Virus record (IMG/VR): IMGVR_UViG_3300027759_000109
Location: 1 to 57,002 of that record
DNA length: 57,002 nucleotides
Source: a virus
Strand: one strand, 5' to 3'
Shown: positions 1-7,219 of the stretch, piece by piece
Layout of the letters: each line of letters starts with the position of its first letter
Position numbering within the stretch: the stretch's first letter is position 1
Position numbers and translations under genes: made by a program
Notes under the pieces: generated by a model
Seen by the model: only the letters and a program-made list of their open reading frames with translations
Databases searched by the model: none
Told to the model about the DNA's origin: nothing

Positions 1-350
1 ATTGCGTTCATCATTATTTCTGAACCCTCCACATCTATCTTCATTACCTGTGGTTTGTAATAATCCATGTACATAATGAACTTCTCGTGTCTATCCACCA
101 TATCCATATGTGGAATGAAGTGTTGAACATTATAGTTTTGTTTAAACCATTCGTATGATTGTGGGTTTCCATCCACACCAATTACCTTTGATGCCTTACG
201 TTCTTGTAGAAAGTATACTGGTGTTGGTGTAAACTCTGAGTTGATTCCACATCCTAAATCTAATACAACCTTATCTCTGATGTTTAAAAATCCCCAATGA
301 ATGTCTGGTGATTCTGATGTGATAATTCCTTTTGGTTCCCTAATCTTCAT
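1..350 (-). CDS. FkbM-like SAM methyltransferase, C-terminus cut by window edge (left unit)
   Basis: This is the N-terminal 116 codons of the same protein that is complete at 32065-32592. Both carry the SAM-binding loop VLDLGCG, the acidic VDGNPQSYEW strand and the MKIDVEGSE motif that is typical of FkbM-family O-methyltransferases. The ATG is at 350-348 and overlaps the end of the upstream sigma-like gene by 11 bases, as in the middle unit. The two copies are about 95 percent identical at DNA level over this stretch, and similarity falls sharply upstream of the start codon, so a recombination boundary lies here. The substrate is unknown; a sugar or protein modification is possible. Confidence 0.8.
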   Translation of the reverse strand, partial: MKIREPKGIITSESPDIHWGFLNIRDKVVLDLGCGINSEFTPTPVYFLQERKASKVIGVDGNPQSYEWFKQNYNVQHFIPHMDMVDRHEKFIMYMDYYKPQVMKIDVEGSEIMMNA

Positions 351-867
351 TTTCTAATCTATTAAAAGTGTTTAATCTAATTGTCTTTTTTGTTTCATTA
401 ACATACCTGGCGATAGAAGTAAGTGGAATGCTTGTGTCAACCGATACTTTCTTTAATGATCCAAGTACCATGTACTTCTCAAATATTTTCTTATTAAACC
501 ATCCTGTTTGTGCCCATTCCATTTCAATTATATCTAAGATTTTATGATTATCAAAAATATCTTCTTCGGTGGTAAGTTCATTTATTATATTGTCAAATAA
601 TTCATTGTATAGTGTACTTTCTCTTCTGACTTTTCTAAAAAATGGACTTGTTTTGGAATACCAATTGATTGTTATAACTCTAATAATATAATATTTTATA
701 TCGTTATCTTCAAGTGATTTTAACTTTATCTCCTTCTTGTTATACAATTGAAGTATAACTTCATTGAGTAAGTCTTTGTGCCAATCACTATTCCTTGTTA
801 CCTTTTTACATATGTTCTGTAATTCGTAATAGTTCTTCGTAATGTATTGTTCTATCTCAGTCGTCAT
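340..867 (-). CDS. sigma-factor-like DNA-binding protein (left unit)
   Basis: This 175-residue protein has an N-terminal helical segment (about residues 30-80, with HKDLLNEVILQLY and an aromatic/basic SKTSPFFRKVRRE stretch) that resembles sigma region 2 of small ECF-type factors. Its C-terminus (about residues 136-165, GSLKKVSVDTSIPLTSIARY) reads as a region-4-like helix-turn-helix. It would direct host RNA polymerase to phage promoters; that role is inferred. The counterpart at 32582-33103 keeps the same architecture but is clearly diverged. It overlaps the genes on both sides by about 11 bases, which indicates translational coupling. A plain HTH regulator is the alternative. Confidence 0.6.
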   Translation of the reverse strand: MTTEIEQYITKNYYELQNICKKVTRNSDWHKDLLNEVILQLYNKKEIKLKSLEDNDIKYYIIRVITINWYSKTSPFFRKVRRESTLYNELFDNIINELTTEEDIFDNHKILDIIEMEWAQTGWFNKKIFEKYMVLGSLKKVSVDTSIPLTSIARYVNETKKTIRLNTFNRLENED

Positions 868-1120
868 TTAATCGTTTTCTACAATCAGATATGACTTGAC
901 ACACTTCAAAGTTTTCTTGTTCCTCATTGGTGATTAATGAACTTTCCAATACTTCGTCAAGGAAGTCAATCCTGTTTATTTCAGGTGATAAGTTTCTATC
1001 CAATTGAAGTAACATCATATCAATAAACCTATCACATATCACTTGTTTACTTTCTGAATCAAGTGTTAAATATTCTTTTGGTATGTCTATATATCCAATA
1101 TCAATTTGACTCCTTTTCAT
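857..1120 (-). CDS. conserved hypothetical protein, 87 aa (left unit)
   Basis: A small acidic, helical protein with no family I recognise. It is kept in both units (33096-33365) with recognisable identity around IDIGYIDIPKEY, the PEINRIDFLDEVLESS segment and the C-terminal VCQVISD motif, so it is a real gene. It starts inside the 3' end of the zinc-finger gene (20-base overlap) and ends inside the start of the sigma-like gene (11-base overlap). The tight coupling suggests that it works with one of them, for example as a co-regulator or anti-sigma partner; nothing in the sequence proves this. Confidence 0.7.
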   Translation of the reverse strand: MKRSQIDIGYIDIPKEYLTLDSESKQVICDRFIDMMLLQLDRNLSPEINRIDFLDEVLESSLITNEEQENFEVCQVISDCRKRLNDD

Positions 1121-1862
1121 TCTTAATCTTGTTTACAAGTTTTTGTATACTGGCGGTTGATACACCATACTTTATGGCAATTCTTTTATAAGTCCAATCC
1201 TTACTTGAAGAATATAATTCTATTATCTCTCGTCTATGTTCTTCATTCCAATTAGTTGATGATGTATAAACTAATTTCTTTTTAACCTTTGGAAATACCA
1301 ATTTACCATTAACATATTCTTTAACACCAGGTTTTAAGAAATGACCACACTCATCACTATAAGTATAACCAAGTGCCTTCATTACCATACTAGTTTGTTC
1401 CTTTTGATATTCATCAATCCATACCCCAACTTTATTATGTACTCTTTCTGAACCACCACTTGTTTCCAATTCCCCCTGTCTTTCCCCTTTTCTTCTATTC
1501 TTTTCTCTATTGTTACAACAACTTCTACAATCAAGGTATGTAGTTTTTTTACTTACACCATGATAATAATAATCATCCATCCTATGTTTATACACACGAC
1601 ATGTTCTACATTGTTTGTAGTCAGGATTTGTTGAGAATGAATTATTCTGTTCCACATGTTGAGGTTCCAATACCTCTATTTCTAATTCTAAGACCACTGG
1701 TGACATTATCTTTTTCATTGTGATACTTTCCTTGTATTTTGTTTTTTGATCCTTAAAACAGGACTTACAGATTCTTCTTGTACGCCATTTCTTTTGAGTG
1801 GAATGGTAATAAGTATAATACTCATTTTCCTGTTTATCAATTGAACATTTGGTACATATCAT
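1101..1862 (-). CDS. double zinc-finger protein with C-terminal helix-turn-helix (left unit)
   Basis: Two CxxC...CxxC zinc modules are visible, near residues 3-35 (CTKC ... CKSC) and about 85-115 (CRTC ... CRSC). Each has the K/YY-aromatic spacing common in small zinc-binding domains of phage HNH-like proteins, but no HNH residues are present. The C-terminus (about 225-250, YKRIAIKYGVSTASIQKLVN) is a clear helix-turn-helix. It is probably a DNA-binding regulator of the early operon. The copy at 33355-34101 is very similar along its length, and the leader with its terminator hairpin is also conserved. Confidence 0.7.
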   Translation of the reverse strand: MICTKCSIDKQENEYYTYYHSTQKKWRTRRICKSCFKDQKTKYKESITMKKIMSPVVLELEIEVLEPQHVEQNNSFSTNPDYKQCRTCRVYKHRMDDYYYHGVSKKTTYLDCRSCCNNREKNRRKGERQGELETSGGSERVHNKVGVWIDEYQKEQTSMVMKALGYTYSDECGHFLKPGVKEYVNGKLVFPKVKKKLVYTSSTNWNEEHRREIIELYSSSKDWTYKRIAIKYGVSTASIQKLVNKIKNEKESN

Positions 1863-1881
1863 AAATATCTGAGTTTAAACG

Positions 1882-1915
1882 AAAAACCCCCACCTAACAA
1901 AATATTAGGTAGGGG
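1882..1915 (-). terminator. terminator or attenuator hairpin in the leader of the zinc-finger gene (left unit)
   Basis: The arms at 1887-1897 and 1905-1915 pair over 11 positions (one G-U on the minus strand). On the minus strand the hairpin is followed by TTTTTCG, the usual form of an intrinsic terminator. It sits 20-53 bases upstream of the zinc-finger gene's ATG. The same hairpin is conserved almost base for base at 34121-34154, although the genes upstream of it are unrelated in the two units. Confidence 0.75.
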
Positions 1916-1962
1916 AAGAAAATTCTTAATGTTTGGGAACATATTAGAATATTAAAATATAA

Positions 1963-2493
1963 TCATCGTTTTGGTTTTTGTATAGTCCTAATTTCAATTT
2001 TTTTTGACCTTAGTACTTCTTCTACTGCCTTGTCATACATTCCCCATAATATCATCAAATAACTCTTTCGTTGGTATTTTAGATAATTGTTAATTCCTTC
2101 TTGGATTAACTTCTCATTCTTAAGTAGTTTACCAATTTTGGTATTGGTTCTGTTCTTATTTTTTTTATTATGAAGTGAGGTTACCCATTCAAGGTTTTCA
2201 AGTTTGTTATTGGTAATATCAAAATCCTTGTGATTAACTTCAGCAAGATTGTCAGGATTTGGAATAAAGTGTTGTGCCACCAATCTATGAACATAATACA
2301 ATACTGGTTTATATCCTTCAGGAATATTCTGTAATATCACCTGATGGTATCCAGTATTTTTGTTGGGATGATGTTTTCTAACTCTAGGTTCTTTTAGTTT
2401 TGTACGCCATCTTCTGTGTAATGTTGTCCATAAAGTACCGTTGGTATCAATTAAGTAATGTTCAAATCCTTCTATTTCTATTGGTTTTATCAT
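1963..2493 (-). CDS. NUMOD4/HNH homing endonuclease
   Basis: The 176-residue protein opens with a NUMOD4-like segment (IEGFEHYLIDTNGTLW). A classical HNH core follows: histidine in YVHRLVAQHFIPNP, asparagine in EVNHKDFDITNN, and the closing NNKLENLEWVT. It is expected to cut DNA site-specifically and promote its own spread. It is free-standing, lies in the early operon, and is absent from the middle unit, where a different nuclease-like gene (34211-34636) stands at the same place. Its ATG overlaps the preceding stop by 4 bases. Confidence 0.9.
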   Translation of the reverse strand: MIKPIEIEGFEHYLIDTNGTLWTTLHRRWRTKLKEPRVRKHHPNKNTGYHQVILQNIPEGYKPVLYYVHRLVAQHFIPNPDNLAEVNHKDFDITNNKLENLEWVTSLHNKKNKNRTNTKIGKLLKNEKLIQEGINNYLKYQRKSYLMILWGMYDKAVEEVLRSKKIEIRTIQKPKR

Positions 2494-2852
2494 AATTCAT
2501 CGTTTAATGTTGGTGTAGTATTTTTAGGTGTAAAGATACTAGACATAACTGATACTGTTAAATTATCAAGTTGTTCCACTTCTTTCAAGTTGAAGTATTT
2601 TTTATTTTCAATATCGGTAATAGGTAGATACTGGTTGAGATTAAGTTCATCAATAGTTGATATATCCTCATAGTTCATTTCCAATAGAAAATTGATATAC
2701 TTTTTCTTTTCTTCTCTTTCCAATTGTTGAAATTCTTTATTTGATAATTCACCTTCACGCCAAAAATGCGTTTGAGTAATACCACCACTAACCATTAATT
2801 TTTCTGATTTACCATATTCCTTACGGAGTTCTTCGTCTGTGTACCTTTTCAT
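2490..2852 (-). CDS. hypothetical early protein, 120 aa
   Basis: A charged, mostly helical protein that I do not recognise. It has an N-terminal KRYTDEELRKEYGKSEKL segment and no membrane segment, cysteine cluster or clear HTH. It lies 11 bases after the replication-type protein and overlaps the homing endonuclease by 4 bases, so it belongs to the same early transcript. The middle unit has no counterpart, so it is part of the variable block between the divergent promoter region and the conserved hairpin at 1882-1915. Confidence 0.6.
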   Translation of the reverse strand: MKRYTDEELRKEYGKSEKLMVSGGITQTHFWREGELSNKEFQQLEREEKKKYINFLLEMNYEDISTIDELNLNQYLPITDIENKKYFNLKEVEQLDNLTVSVMSSIFTPKNTTPTLNDEL

Positions 2853-2863
2853 TCTGTTGAGTT

Positions 2864-3598
2864 TTAATTGTTTAAAAGTTTATACGCCTTAATTGTTGCT
2901 ATTCTAAAATTATCAAATTGAAATTGTTTTTCCAAATTAACACAAAATCTATTTGCGTCATTCTTCTTCAAATCTTTTTCCCACTCCGGATATTTCTCAT
3001 TGAAGTATAAATTTAAATCTTTCTTCAACAAATCATTATCAATTGCTAATACTTGTTCTTTTGTTAATATCTTATCTTTAATTTCATATTTAAATATTTC
3101 TATTAACTTTTTATTTCTTTTATCTATTTCTGTTACTATTACTTTCTCTTTATCTTTCTCTTTCTCTTTCTCTTTCTCTTTGTTATGTTCTGTTATAACA
3201 CTGTTATATTCTGTTATAACACTGTTATCGTTTGTTATAACACTACTATTATTTTTATTCCAACGAACCGACATCCCTTTCTTTCCCGCTTCTGATTTTT
3301 TTAATTTAATTTCTTCCCTATATAATAGGTTTTGTTTTACTCTATTACAAGTAATTTTATCATCCTCAACGGAGAAACAAATTTCAACCACATCGTTTAT
3401 TACTTGTTCATCAACTTGTAATTGGAATGCTAGTAATTTAGGTTTGGTCTCAATATAACCATTACCCTCGTGTAACATCTCAACTAAACACCAATAGACA
3501 CCGATACCGGCCATTTGATGTTTCATTCTAACCTCAATTAGTTTTTCATCTTCACGACTATGATTGTCGTGCTGAAAATAATATTTTGGATTTACCAT
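2864..3598 (-). CDS. replication-initiation-like protein with Lin1244/DUF4373-type N-terminus
   Basis: Residues 1-95 match the pattern of the Lin1244/Lin1753 (DUF4373) N-terminal domain seen in phage and mobile-element replication proteins: a YYFQHDNHSREDEKL start, then GIGVYWCLVEMLHEGNGYI. The middle holds repeats of NSVITE/NDNSVIT followed by a run of KE pairs (about 135-155), a low-complexity hinge. The C-terminus ends with RIATIKAYKLLNN, similar to the end of the otherwise different protein at 34638-35123 (TIAHIHAYKKLM). Both are the first leftward gene after the divergent region, so they may be functional equivalents in replication. The start ATG follows an A/T-rich leader without a clear ribosome site. 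Confidence 0.6.
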   Translation of the reverse strand: MVNPKYYFQHDNHSREDEKLIEVRMKHQMAGIGVYWCLVEMLHEGNGYIETKPKLLAFQLQVDEQVINDVVEICFSVEDDKITCNRVKQNLLYREEIKLKKSEAGKKGMSVRWNKNNSSVITNDNSVITEYNSVITEHNKEKEKEKEKDKEKVIVTEIDKRNKKLIEIFKYEIKDKILTKEQVLAIDNDLLKKDLNLYFNEKYPEWEKDLKKNDANRFCVNLEKQFQFDNFRIATIKAYKLLNN

Positions 3599-3783
3599 AT
3601 TATTGTTTAATTTAATAAAAAAGGGCCATCAAATACTTACTGCCTCTTACCTCAGTTTTCTTTGACAACCCTTAAAATCTTTAATGTCCTTATAGTGTAA
3701 GAGGGGACTACAATTATAAATATATGAAAAAAAATCAAAAGAAAAAAATTATAGTAATATTTTTTTATTTCAACTATTCTTCT
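3599..3783. promoter_or_regulatory. divergent early control region (left unit)
   Basis: This non-coding stretch separates the leftward replication-type operon from the rightward small gene. It holds a long-range inverted repeat (3643-3650 with 3697-3704, eight pairs, CCTCTTAC/GTAAGAGG). On the minus strand this would form a large hairpin in the leader of the leftward mRNA. A minus-strand TATATTTA box lies just upstream of it (about 3713-3725). A rightward promoter box follows at 3784. The dyads found in the middle unit's equivalent region are absent. Confidence 0.45.
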
Positions 3784-3791
3784 TATATTTG
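3784..3791 (+). promoter_or_regulatory. -7 box of rightward early promoter (left unit)
   Basis: TATATTTG fits the Bacteroidota TAnnTTTG -7 consensus and lies 29 bases before the ATG of the 92-aa gene. At the -33 position there is only a T-run, not a clear TTTG. The middle unit has the same box and similar flanks at 35479-35486, although the genes downstream share little sequence, which supports a real promoter. Confidence 0.7.
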
Positions 3792-3820
3792 AGTATTGTT
3801 AAACAACAAAACAAATAGAA

Positions 3821-4099
3821 ATGGCAAACAACAAAACTTACGAGAACCTTCAAATGGGATTTGACAGGACTCAACTTTACAAAGAGTACACACAACCTCA
3901 AATCAATCGTTCAACCGCCTTACAGGCTACCATGAACTTTATTAGGGTTAATCAGTACCAATTATCACTTACGGAGACTATTGCGTTATCAGAGAATTTT
4001 GTTAAGTATATTGAAGATGGTAAAACAGACTGGATGAAAAAGACAGAACAATACCTTCAAAATAAATTACAAGATATTGATGGTGTATTAATCGATTAA
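3821..4099 (+). CDS. small rightward early protein, 92 aa (left unit)
   Basis: First gene of the short rightward transcript. Mostly helical, no recognised domain; the centre reads ALQATMNFIRVNQYQLSLTE and the C-terminus is charged. The positional counterpart at 35510-35743 is shorter and only loosely similar (an N-terminal lead, a hydrophobic helix, then a K-rich tail). The leader AACAAAACAAATAGAA before ATGGCA is shared with it. The start-codon stretch GAAATGGCAA (3818-3827) is exactly complementary to the loop of the small RNA encoded 740 bases downstream, so translation could be under antisense control. Confidence 0.65.
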   Translation: MANNKTYENLQMGFDRTQLYKEYTQPQINRSTALQATMNFIRVNQYQLSLTETIALSENFVKYIEDGKTDWMKKTEQYLQNKLQDIDGVLID

Positions 4100-4164
4100 A
4101 TATAATACTTTTTTGTTTATACTAAGGGGTGAAGTTGGTGTACTTCCCCCTTTTTTTAATACTT

Positions 4165-4488
4165 ATGGTTATGAAAGATTTTAAATTCCTTTCATCTGTT
4201 GATGATGAAGATGCTGTTGAACCGAACCTTGATAGATTCCATGAACTGATTGGTTATCAAAGAAGAATTGAAATAGATATTCTACCAACAGAAACACCCC
4301 AAATTTACACTCAAATCATAAGGGTGGAACTTCCTATCAACCAAATGTCGGAAGACCATTTAAACCACCTTAAAATAAGTAATCAGAGTATCTTACTTAA
4401 TCAAATATCAGATACATTAGATTTCCGTCACGAGATTATTCATCAAGACGAAAACGGATTTACTCTTAGAACAGAATTATATTTTTAA
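4165..4488 (+). CDS. conserved rightward early protein, 107 aa (left unit)
   Basis: I chose the ATG at 4165 over the upstream GTG at 4129 because the counterpart at 35813-36136 begins at the same place and has the same length (107 aa). The two are closely similar along the whole protein (FKFLSSVDDEDA, DRFHELIGYQRR, TQIIRVELPIN, DFRHEII). No domain recognised. The regular alternation at IYTQIIRVELPI and the C-terminal GFTLRTELYF suggests a small alpha/beta fold. The gene ends two bases before the small-RNA promoter. Confidence 0.75.
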   Translation: MVMKDFKFLSSVDDEDAVEPNLDRFHELIGYQRRIEIDILPTETPQIYTQIIRVELPINQMSEDHLNHLKISNQSILLNQISDTLDFRHEIIHQDENGFTLRTELYF

Positions 4489-4490
4489 TA

Positions 4491-4522
4491 TTTGTTTTTA
4501 TAAAAATATTTTGTTATATTTA
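4491..4522 (+). promoter_or_regulatory. promoter of the small RNA (left unit)
   Basis: TTTG at 4491-4494, a 20-base spacer and TATATTTA at 4515-4522 match a Bacteroidota-type promoter. The predicted start is near 4527-4529, exactly at the 5' arm of the downstream hairpin. The middle unit repeats the arrangement with the same spacing (36139-36142 and 36163-36170). Confidence 0.7.
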
Positions 4523-4527
4523 ATATT

Positions 4528-4640
4528 GGAAGGACGGATACAGTTTTCATTCTAAATTTGATATTGCCATTTCATGTAGTCCATCCGTTCTTCCTTTTTA
4601 TATATAGATAAACCCCTGATTTTTTAAGTCAGGGGTTTTT
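4528..4640 (+). ncRNA. predicted phage small RNA (left unit)
   Basis: An outer helix pairs 4528-4539 (GGAAGGACGGAT) with 4583-4594 (ATCCGTTCTTCC), and the terminator hairpin 4610-4638 follows. The 43-base apical region is strongly conserved with the middle unit copy (36176-36294), with the shared core GATATTGCCATTTCAT. The second stem position is G-C here and T-A there, a compensatory change, and one G-U appears in both. No open reading frame of meaningful length is present and no gene follows on this strand. The RNA therefore stands alone between its own promoter and terminator. The family is not one I recognise. Confidence 0.65.
4610..4638. terminator. bidirectional terminator at the left/middle unit junction
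   Basis: AAACCCCTGA (4610-4619) pairs with TCAGGGGTTT (4629-4638) and is followed by T-rich sequence on both strands. It would end the small RNA from the left and the middle unit's leftward late operon from the right. Confidence 0.85.
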
Positions 4641-4666
4641 AATTATATATGGTCAGAGGTGATTTT

Positions 4667-4987
4667 TTATTTTTCGTCCCAAGTACCTTTACACACTGCG
4701 TATGCTTGTCCTTCAACATCGTACTCTGTTCCAATTGCTCCAATACATCTTCCAATATATTCATCTTCAGTTTCCCCACCATCAGGTGTTGGAATAACAA
4801 ACTCTTGTTTTGATTGTTCTTCTTTAACTGGAACACAGTTAGGAACCATGATACCGTCTTTTTCTTTCATTCCAACAGGTTCATATCCTTCCCAACATGG
4901 GTTCTCCATTTCACCTTCCGCCATTTTCTTTGGGTATTTAATCTCAAAGTTGTTTAATTTAAGATTGATGATTTGTTCTAAATTCAT
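4667..4987 (-). CDS. conserved small protein at end of head operon, 106 aa (middle unit)
   Basis: Last gene of the middle unit's leftward late operon. Its start overlaps the preceding stop by 4 bases. The protein has an N-terminal helix (MNLEQIINLKLNNFEIKYP) and then a cysteine-containing region with the pattern CWEGYEPVGMKEKDG...VPNCVPV and a C-terminal GRCIGAIGTEYD...AYAVCKGTWDE. I know such cysteine-bearing segments only from small phage or head-associated proteins; the role is unknown. The right unit copy at 36926-37246 has the same length and keeps all four cysteines. Confidence 0.7.
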   Translation of the reverse strand: MNLEQIINLKLNNFEIKYPKKMAEGEMENPCWEGYEPVGMKEKDGIMVPNCVPVKEEQSKQEFVIPTPDGGETEDEYIGRCIGAIGTEYDVEGQAYAVCKGTWDEK

Positions 4988-5199
4988 TTTGATAATTTTT
5001 GATACTCTTTGAATGTTAATTCTTTGTTTAGTATAAATACACTATTGTAATTATGACTAATCCAACCAGTTAATTCATTCTGTGTTATTTTATATTTCTT
5101 ATCTAAATCAGGAATATGGATTAATAATCTTTCAAAGTAATCCGATTTTCCTGTAAAGTTTAATTCAGTATCTGTTGGGTAAGGTAATTTAAAATCCAT
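4984..5199 (-). CDS. conserved hypothetical protein, 71 aa (middle unit)
   Basis: A short protein almost identical to the copy at 37243-37458 (MDFKLPYPTDTELNFTGKSD start). No domain or membrane segment is visible. It is translationally coupled on both sides (4-base overlap downstream, 11-base overlap with the membrane/coiled-coil gene upstream). Function unknown; lysis or head assembly would fit its position. Confidence 0.7.
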   Translation of the reverse strand: MDFKLPYPTDTELNFTGKSDYFERLLIHIPDLDKKYKITQNELTGWISHNYNSVFILNKELTFKEYQKLSK

Positions 5200-5440
5200 T
5201 TGTATTTTTTAATTTGTTATTTTCTTTTTTAAGACTATCAATTGTTGCTTCTAATCTAACAATATGTCCTGTTAATTCTTCAACCTTTTTGGATAAGTCA
5301 TCAATAACCACCTGATAAATCCTAATAGATTTTTCAAGGTTCTCTAAACGACCACCTTCAATTTCATTCTTAGATTTTCTGTATCCGACAAAGTAACCAA
5401 TTAACGTGGTTACAATTGTCAATATTATTTGTTCTATCAT
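5189..5440 (-). CDS. membrane-anchored coiled-coil protein, 83 aa (middle unit)
   Basis: I start it at the ATG at 5440, because an upstream in-frame start at 5473 would overlap the connector gene and the right unit copy (37448-37699) begins here. Residues 3-20 (EQIILTIVTTLIGYFVGY) form one transmembrane helix, followed by a long heptad-rich coiled coil to the C-terminus. This shape suits a holin-like, spanin-like or inner-membrane accessory protein, but no signature decides between them. No other lysis candidate is visible in the window. Confidence 0.65.
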   Translation of the reverse strand: MIEQIILTIVTTLIGYFVGYRKSKNEIEGGRLENLEKSIRIYQVVIDDLSKKVEELTGHIVRLEATIDSLKKENNKLKNTNGF

Positions 5441-5441
5441 A

Positions 5442-6059
5442 TTAATAACAATCTTGACATGGGGGGTTCTCATGTTCTAACTCAGAATATACTTGATATG
5501 TCTTTGCAATTTCTCTTGAGTTATATCCTTTACGAGTTGTATGTTTAAGGTATATTCCATTCATATATTTCTCTTGTCTATTTGGTATCATACCATCAAT
5601 TGTAGATTGAGTAACGTATTGTGGGAACCTGTTTTGACCATAACCAATCAATAGATAATCTTGAAGTCTGGTCATATAAAAGTCTGCGGTCTGTTTCTGA
5701 ATGTTTCTTAAGTACTTAAATGTCTCAATAGAAACAGGTTCAGCGTTCTCCATAGACCCTTGTACAATTGATCTATTCATTGACCTGTACATGATACTTG
5801 GCATGGCTCTAAAGTATGCTTGTTGTATCAAATATGGTTGAATATAATCATTTACCAAAGTTGTTTCATCAGCATTAAATGTATTACCTGTTGATGACAC
5901 TTGTGATAACAAATGATTATAGAATAAAGTACCCAATAATGTTTGTAGGTCTACGTCCTGTGCTATCTGAACTTCCGCTTTAAGAACGTCCATATCCACA
6001 TTTTTATTGATATTGGTAAAGTTTTTCAGCTTTACCTCTGATATTAATAATACACCCAT
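5442..6059 (-). CDS. head-tail connector-like structural protein (middle unit)
   Basis: A 205-residue helical protein directly after the portal gene. It resembles the connector/adaptor-type proteins found beside portals in Bacteroidota phages: an N-terminal FTNINKNVDMDVLKAEVQIAQD helix, LQTLLGTLFYNHLL, and a variable C-terminus ending NPPCQDCY. The copy at 37711-38331 keeps the N-terminal half and the terminal PPC-x-DC motif (DPPCSDCH). Assignment is by position and general pattern, so another neck role is possible. Confidence 0.6.
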   Translation of the reverse strand: MGVLLISEVKLKNFTNINKNVDMDVLKAEVQIAQDVDLQTLLGTLFYNHLLSQVSSTGNTFNADETTLVNDYIQPYLIQQAYFRAMPSIMYRSMNRSIVQGSMENAEPVSIETFKYLRNIQKQTADFYMTRLQDYLLIGYGQNRFPQYVTQSTIDGMIPNRQEKYMNGIYLKHTTRKGYNSREIAKTYQVYSELEHENPPCQDCY

Positions 6060-6060
6060 T

Positions 6061-7218
6061 TTATACTAATGTTGGAGTTACTGGTTTATCATCTACAGTT
6101 GGATTTTCTTTAACATCACCAGTTAAGAATAAACTTAATGGTTTAATATCTAATGTTGTAGGTCTTTCAAACTTTAATGATAAAAGTTTATTGAATACAG
6201 GAAGAATTTCGTTTTGGTATGGCATAATAACCATCTTACGGAAATACTCTGAATGTTCTGTAATTTCGTTTGCCCCACCCAATTTACCTGCTGTGGAGAT
6301 ACCGAATAGTTCTGCTGATGATACTCTATGTGCTGATAATATTGAACGAGTTATGTCATCAGTAATTTGGGCATAATAGGTATCGTTATCGTTTCTTTGA
6401 ATTTGTATAATTTCAGGAGATTGCTCCTTTGATTCGTTGAATGAAATGATTGCTTGACCTGCGTTGTCTGTTCCACCATATTGTGATTCCAATGCTCTTG
6501 TAATTGTCAACATTTCCTCTTCACCAGGAATACCATTCACGTAGTTAATCCACAAACTTGGCATCATACCCTTTCTTAAATTATTCATATAGAAGTTTTT
6601 AATTTCTATATCAGTTTCCATTGACCTTTGTCCTGCTGACCAATCAGGTACAGGATAATATGACATGGATGGCATGTAAGTTTTAAAATAATATATTTGA
6701 TTTGGGTCGTTTTCTGATTGATTAAAAGATTTTATTTCAATTGGTGGAAACTTTCTAACATTTTTCCAATCAGGAGAGTAGTAATAACAATCTATTTTAT
6801 CTGTTTCATCGTTAATTTTACCACTTCTAATTCTACTAAAATCTATATGATAAATCTCTGCAATTGATTTTCTATCTTTTGACCATATAACATTCAACGA
6901 AAATCCACCAAACATCATCATATCCAATACACATTTCTTCATTACATCTGTAACATTCTCAGATGGATTAATTAAGTTAACTGTGGCCATTGGATTGTTT
7001 ATTGAAACAATACCATCACCCAAGATTTGATTTACCTTTGATGTAACCACCGCCTTATGTATGGCACAATTGTCATATAACCCAATAAAATATTGAGGTA
7101 ATAGATTGTTTTCACCATAATAAACCCATGGACTACGTTGTAATACCTCAGCAAATATTGGAATACTTGCGGTCTGAAAGTTTATCTTCTTAAATTCTGT
7201 TTTTTTAATTTCACTCAT
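6061..7218 (-). CDS. portal protein (middle unit)
   Basis: 385 residues with the layout of HK97/SPP1-type portals of Bacteroidota phages: YYGENNLLPQYFIGLYDNC, then AIHKAVVTSKVNQILGDGI (stem/clip entry), a GGFSLNVIWSKDRKSIAEIYHIDFSRIR beta section (given here in its landmarks GGFSLNV and IYHIDFSR), and a helical STAGKLGGANEITEHSEYF segment. It forms the dodecameric DNA-entry ring of the capsid. It ends about 64 residues earlier than the right unit portal (38338-39687), which carries an extra helical C-terminus. Neighbours are the connector and a small beta-rich protein. Confidence 0.85.
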   Translation of the reverse strand: MSEIKKTEFKKINFQTASIPIFAEVLQRSPWVYYGENNLLPQYFIGLYDNCAIHKAVVTSKVNQILGDGIVSINNPMATVNLINPSENVTDVMKKCVLDMMMFGGFSLNVIWSKDRKSIAEIYHIDFSRIRSGKINDETDKIDCYYYSPDWKNVRKFPPIEIKSFNQSENDPNQIYYFKTYMPSMSYYPVPDWSAGQRSMETDIEIKNFYMNNLRKGMMPSLWINYVNGIPGEEEMLTITRALESQYGGTDNAGQAIISFNESKEQSPEIIQIQRNDNDTYYAQITDDITRSILSAHRVSSAELFGISTAGKLGGANEITEHSEYFRKMVIMPYQNEILPVFNKLLSLKFERPTTLDIKPLSLFLTGDVKENPTVDDKPVTPTLV

Positions 7219-7219
7219 A

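Noticed and set aside
4129-4164. GTG start for the rightward 119-codon frame
   Set aside because: The counterpart in the middle unit starts at the position of the ATG at 4165; the hydrophobic leader is not conserved.
4639-4836. Leftward frame of 65 codons overlapping the 106-aa gene
   Set aside because: It lies in another frame of a gene that is conserved in both units and has no counterpart itself.
5441-5473. Upstream ATG for the membrane/coiled-coil gene
   Set aside because: It would overlap the connector gene; the right unit homologue begins at the ATG equivalent to 5440.
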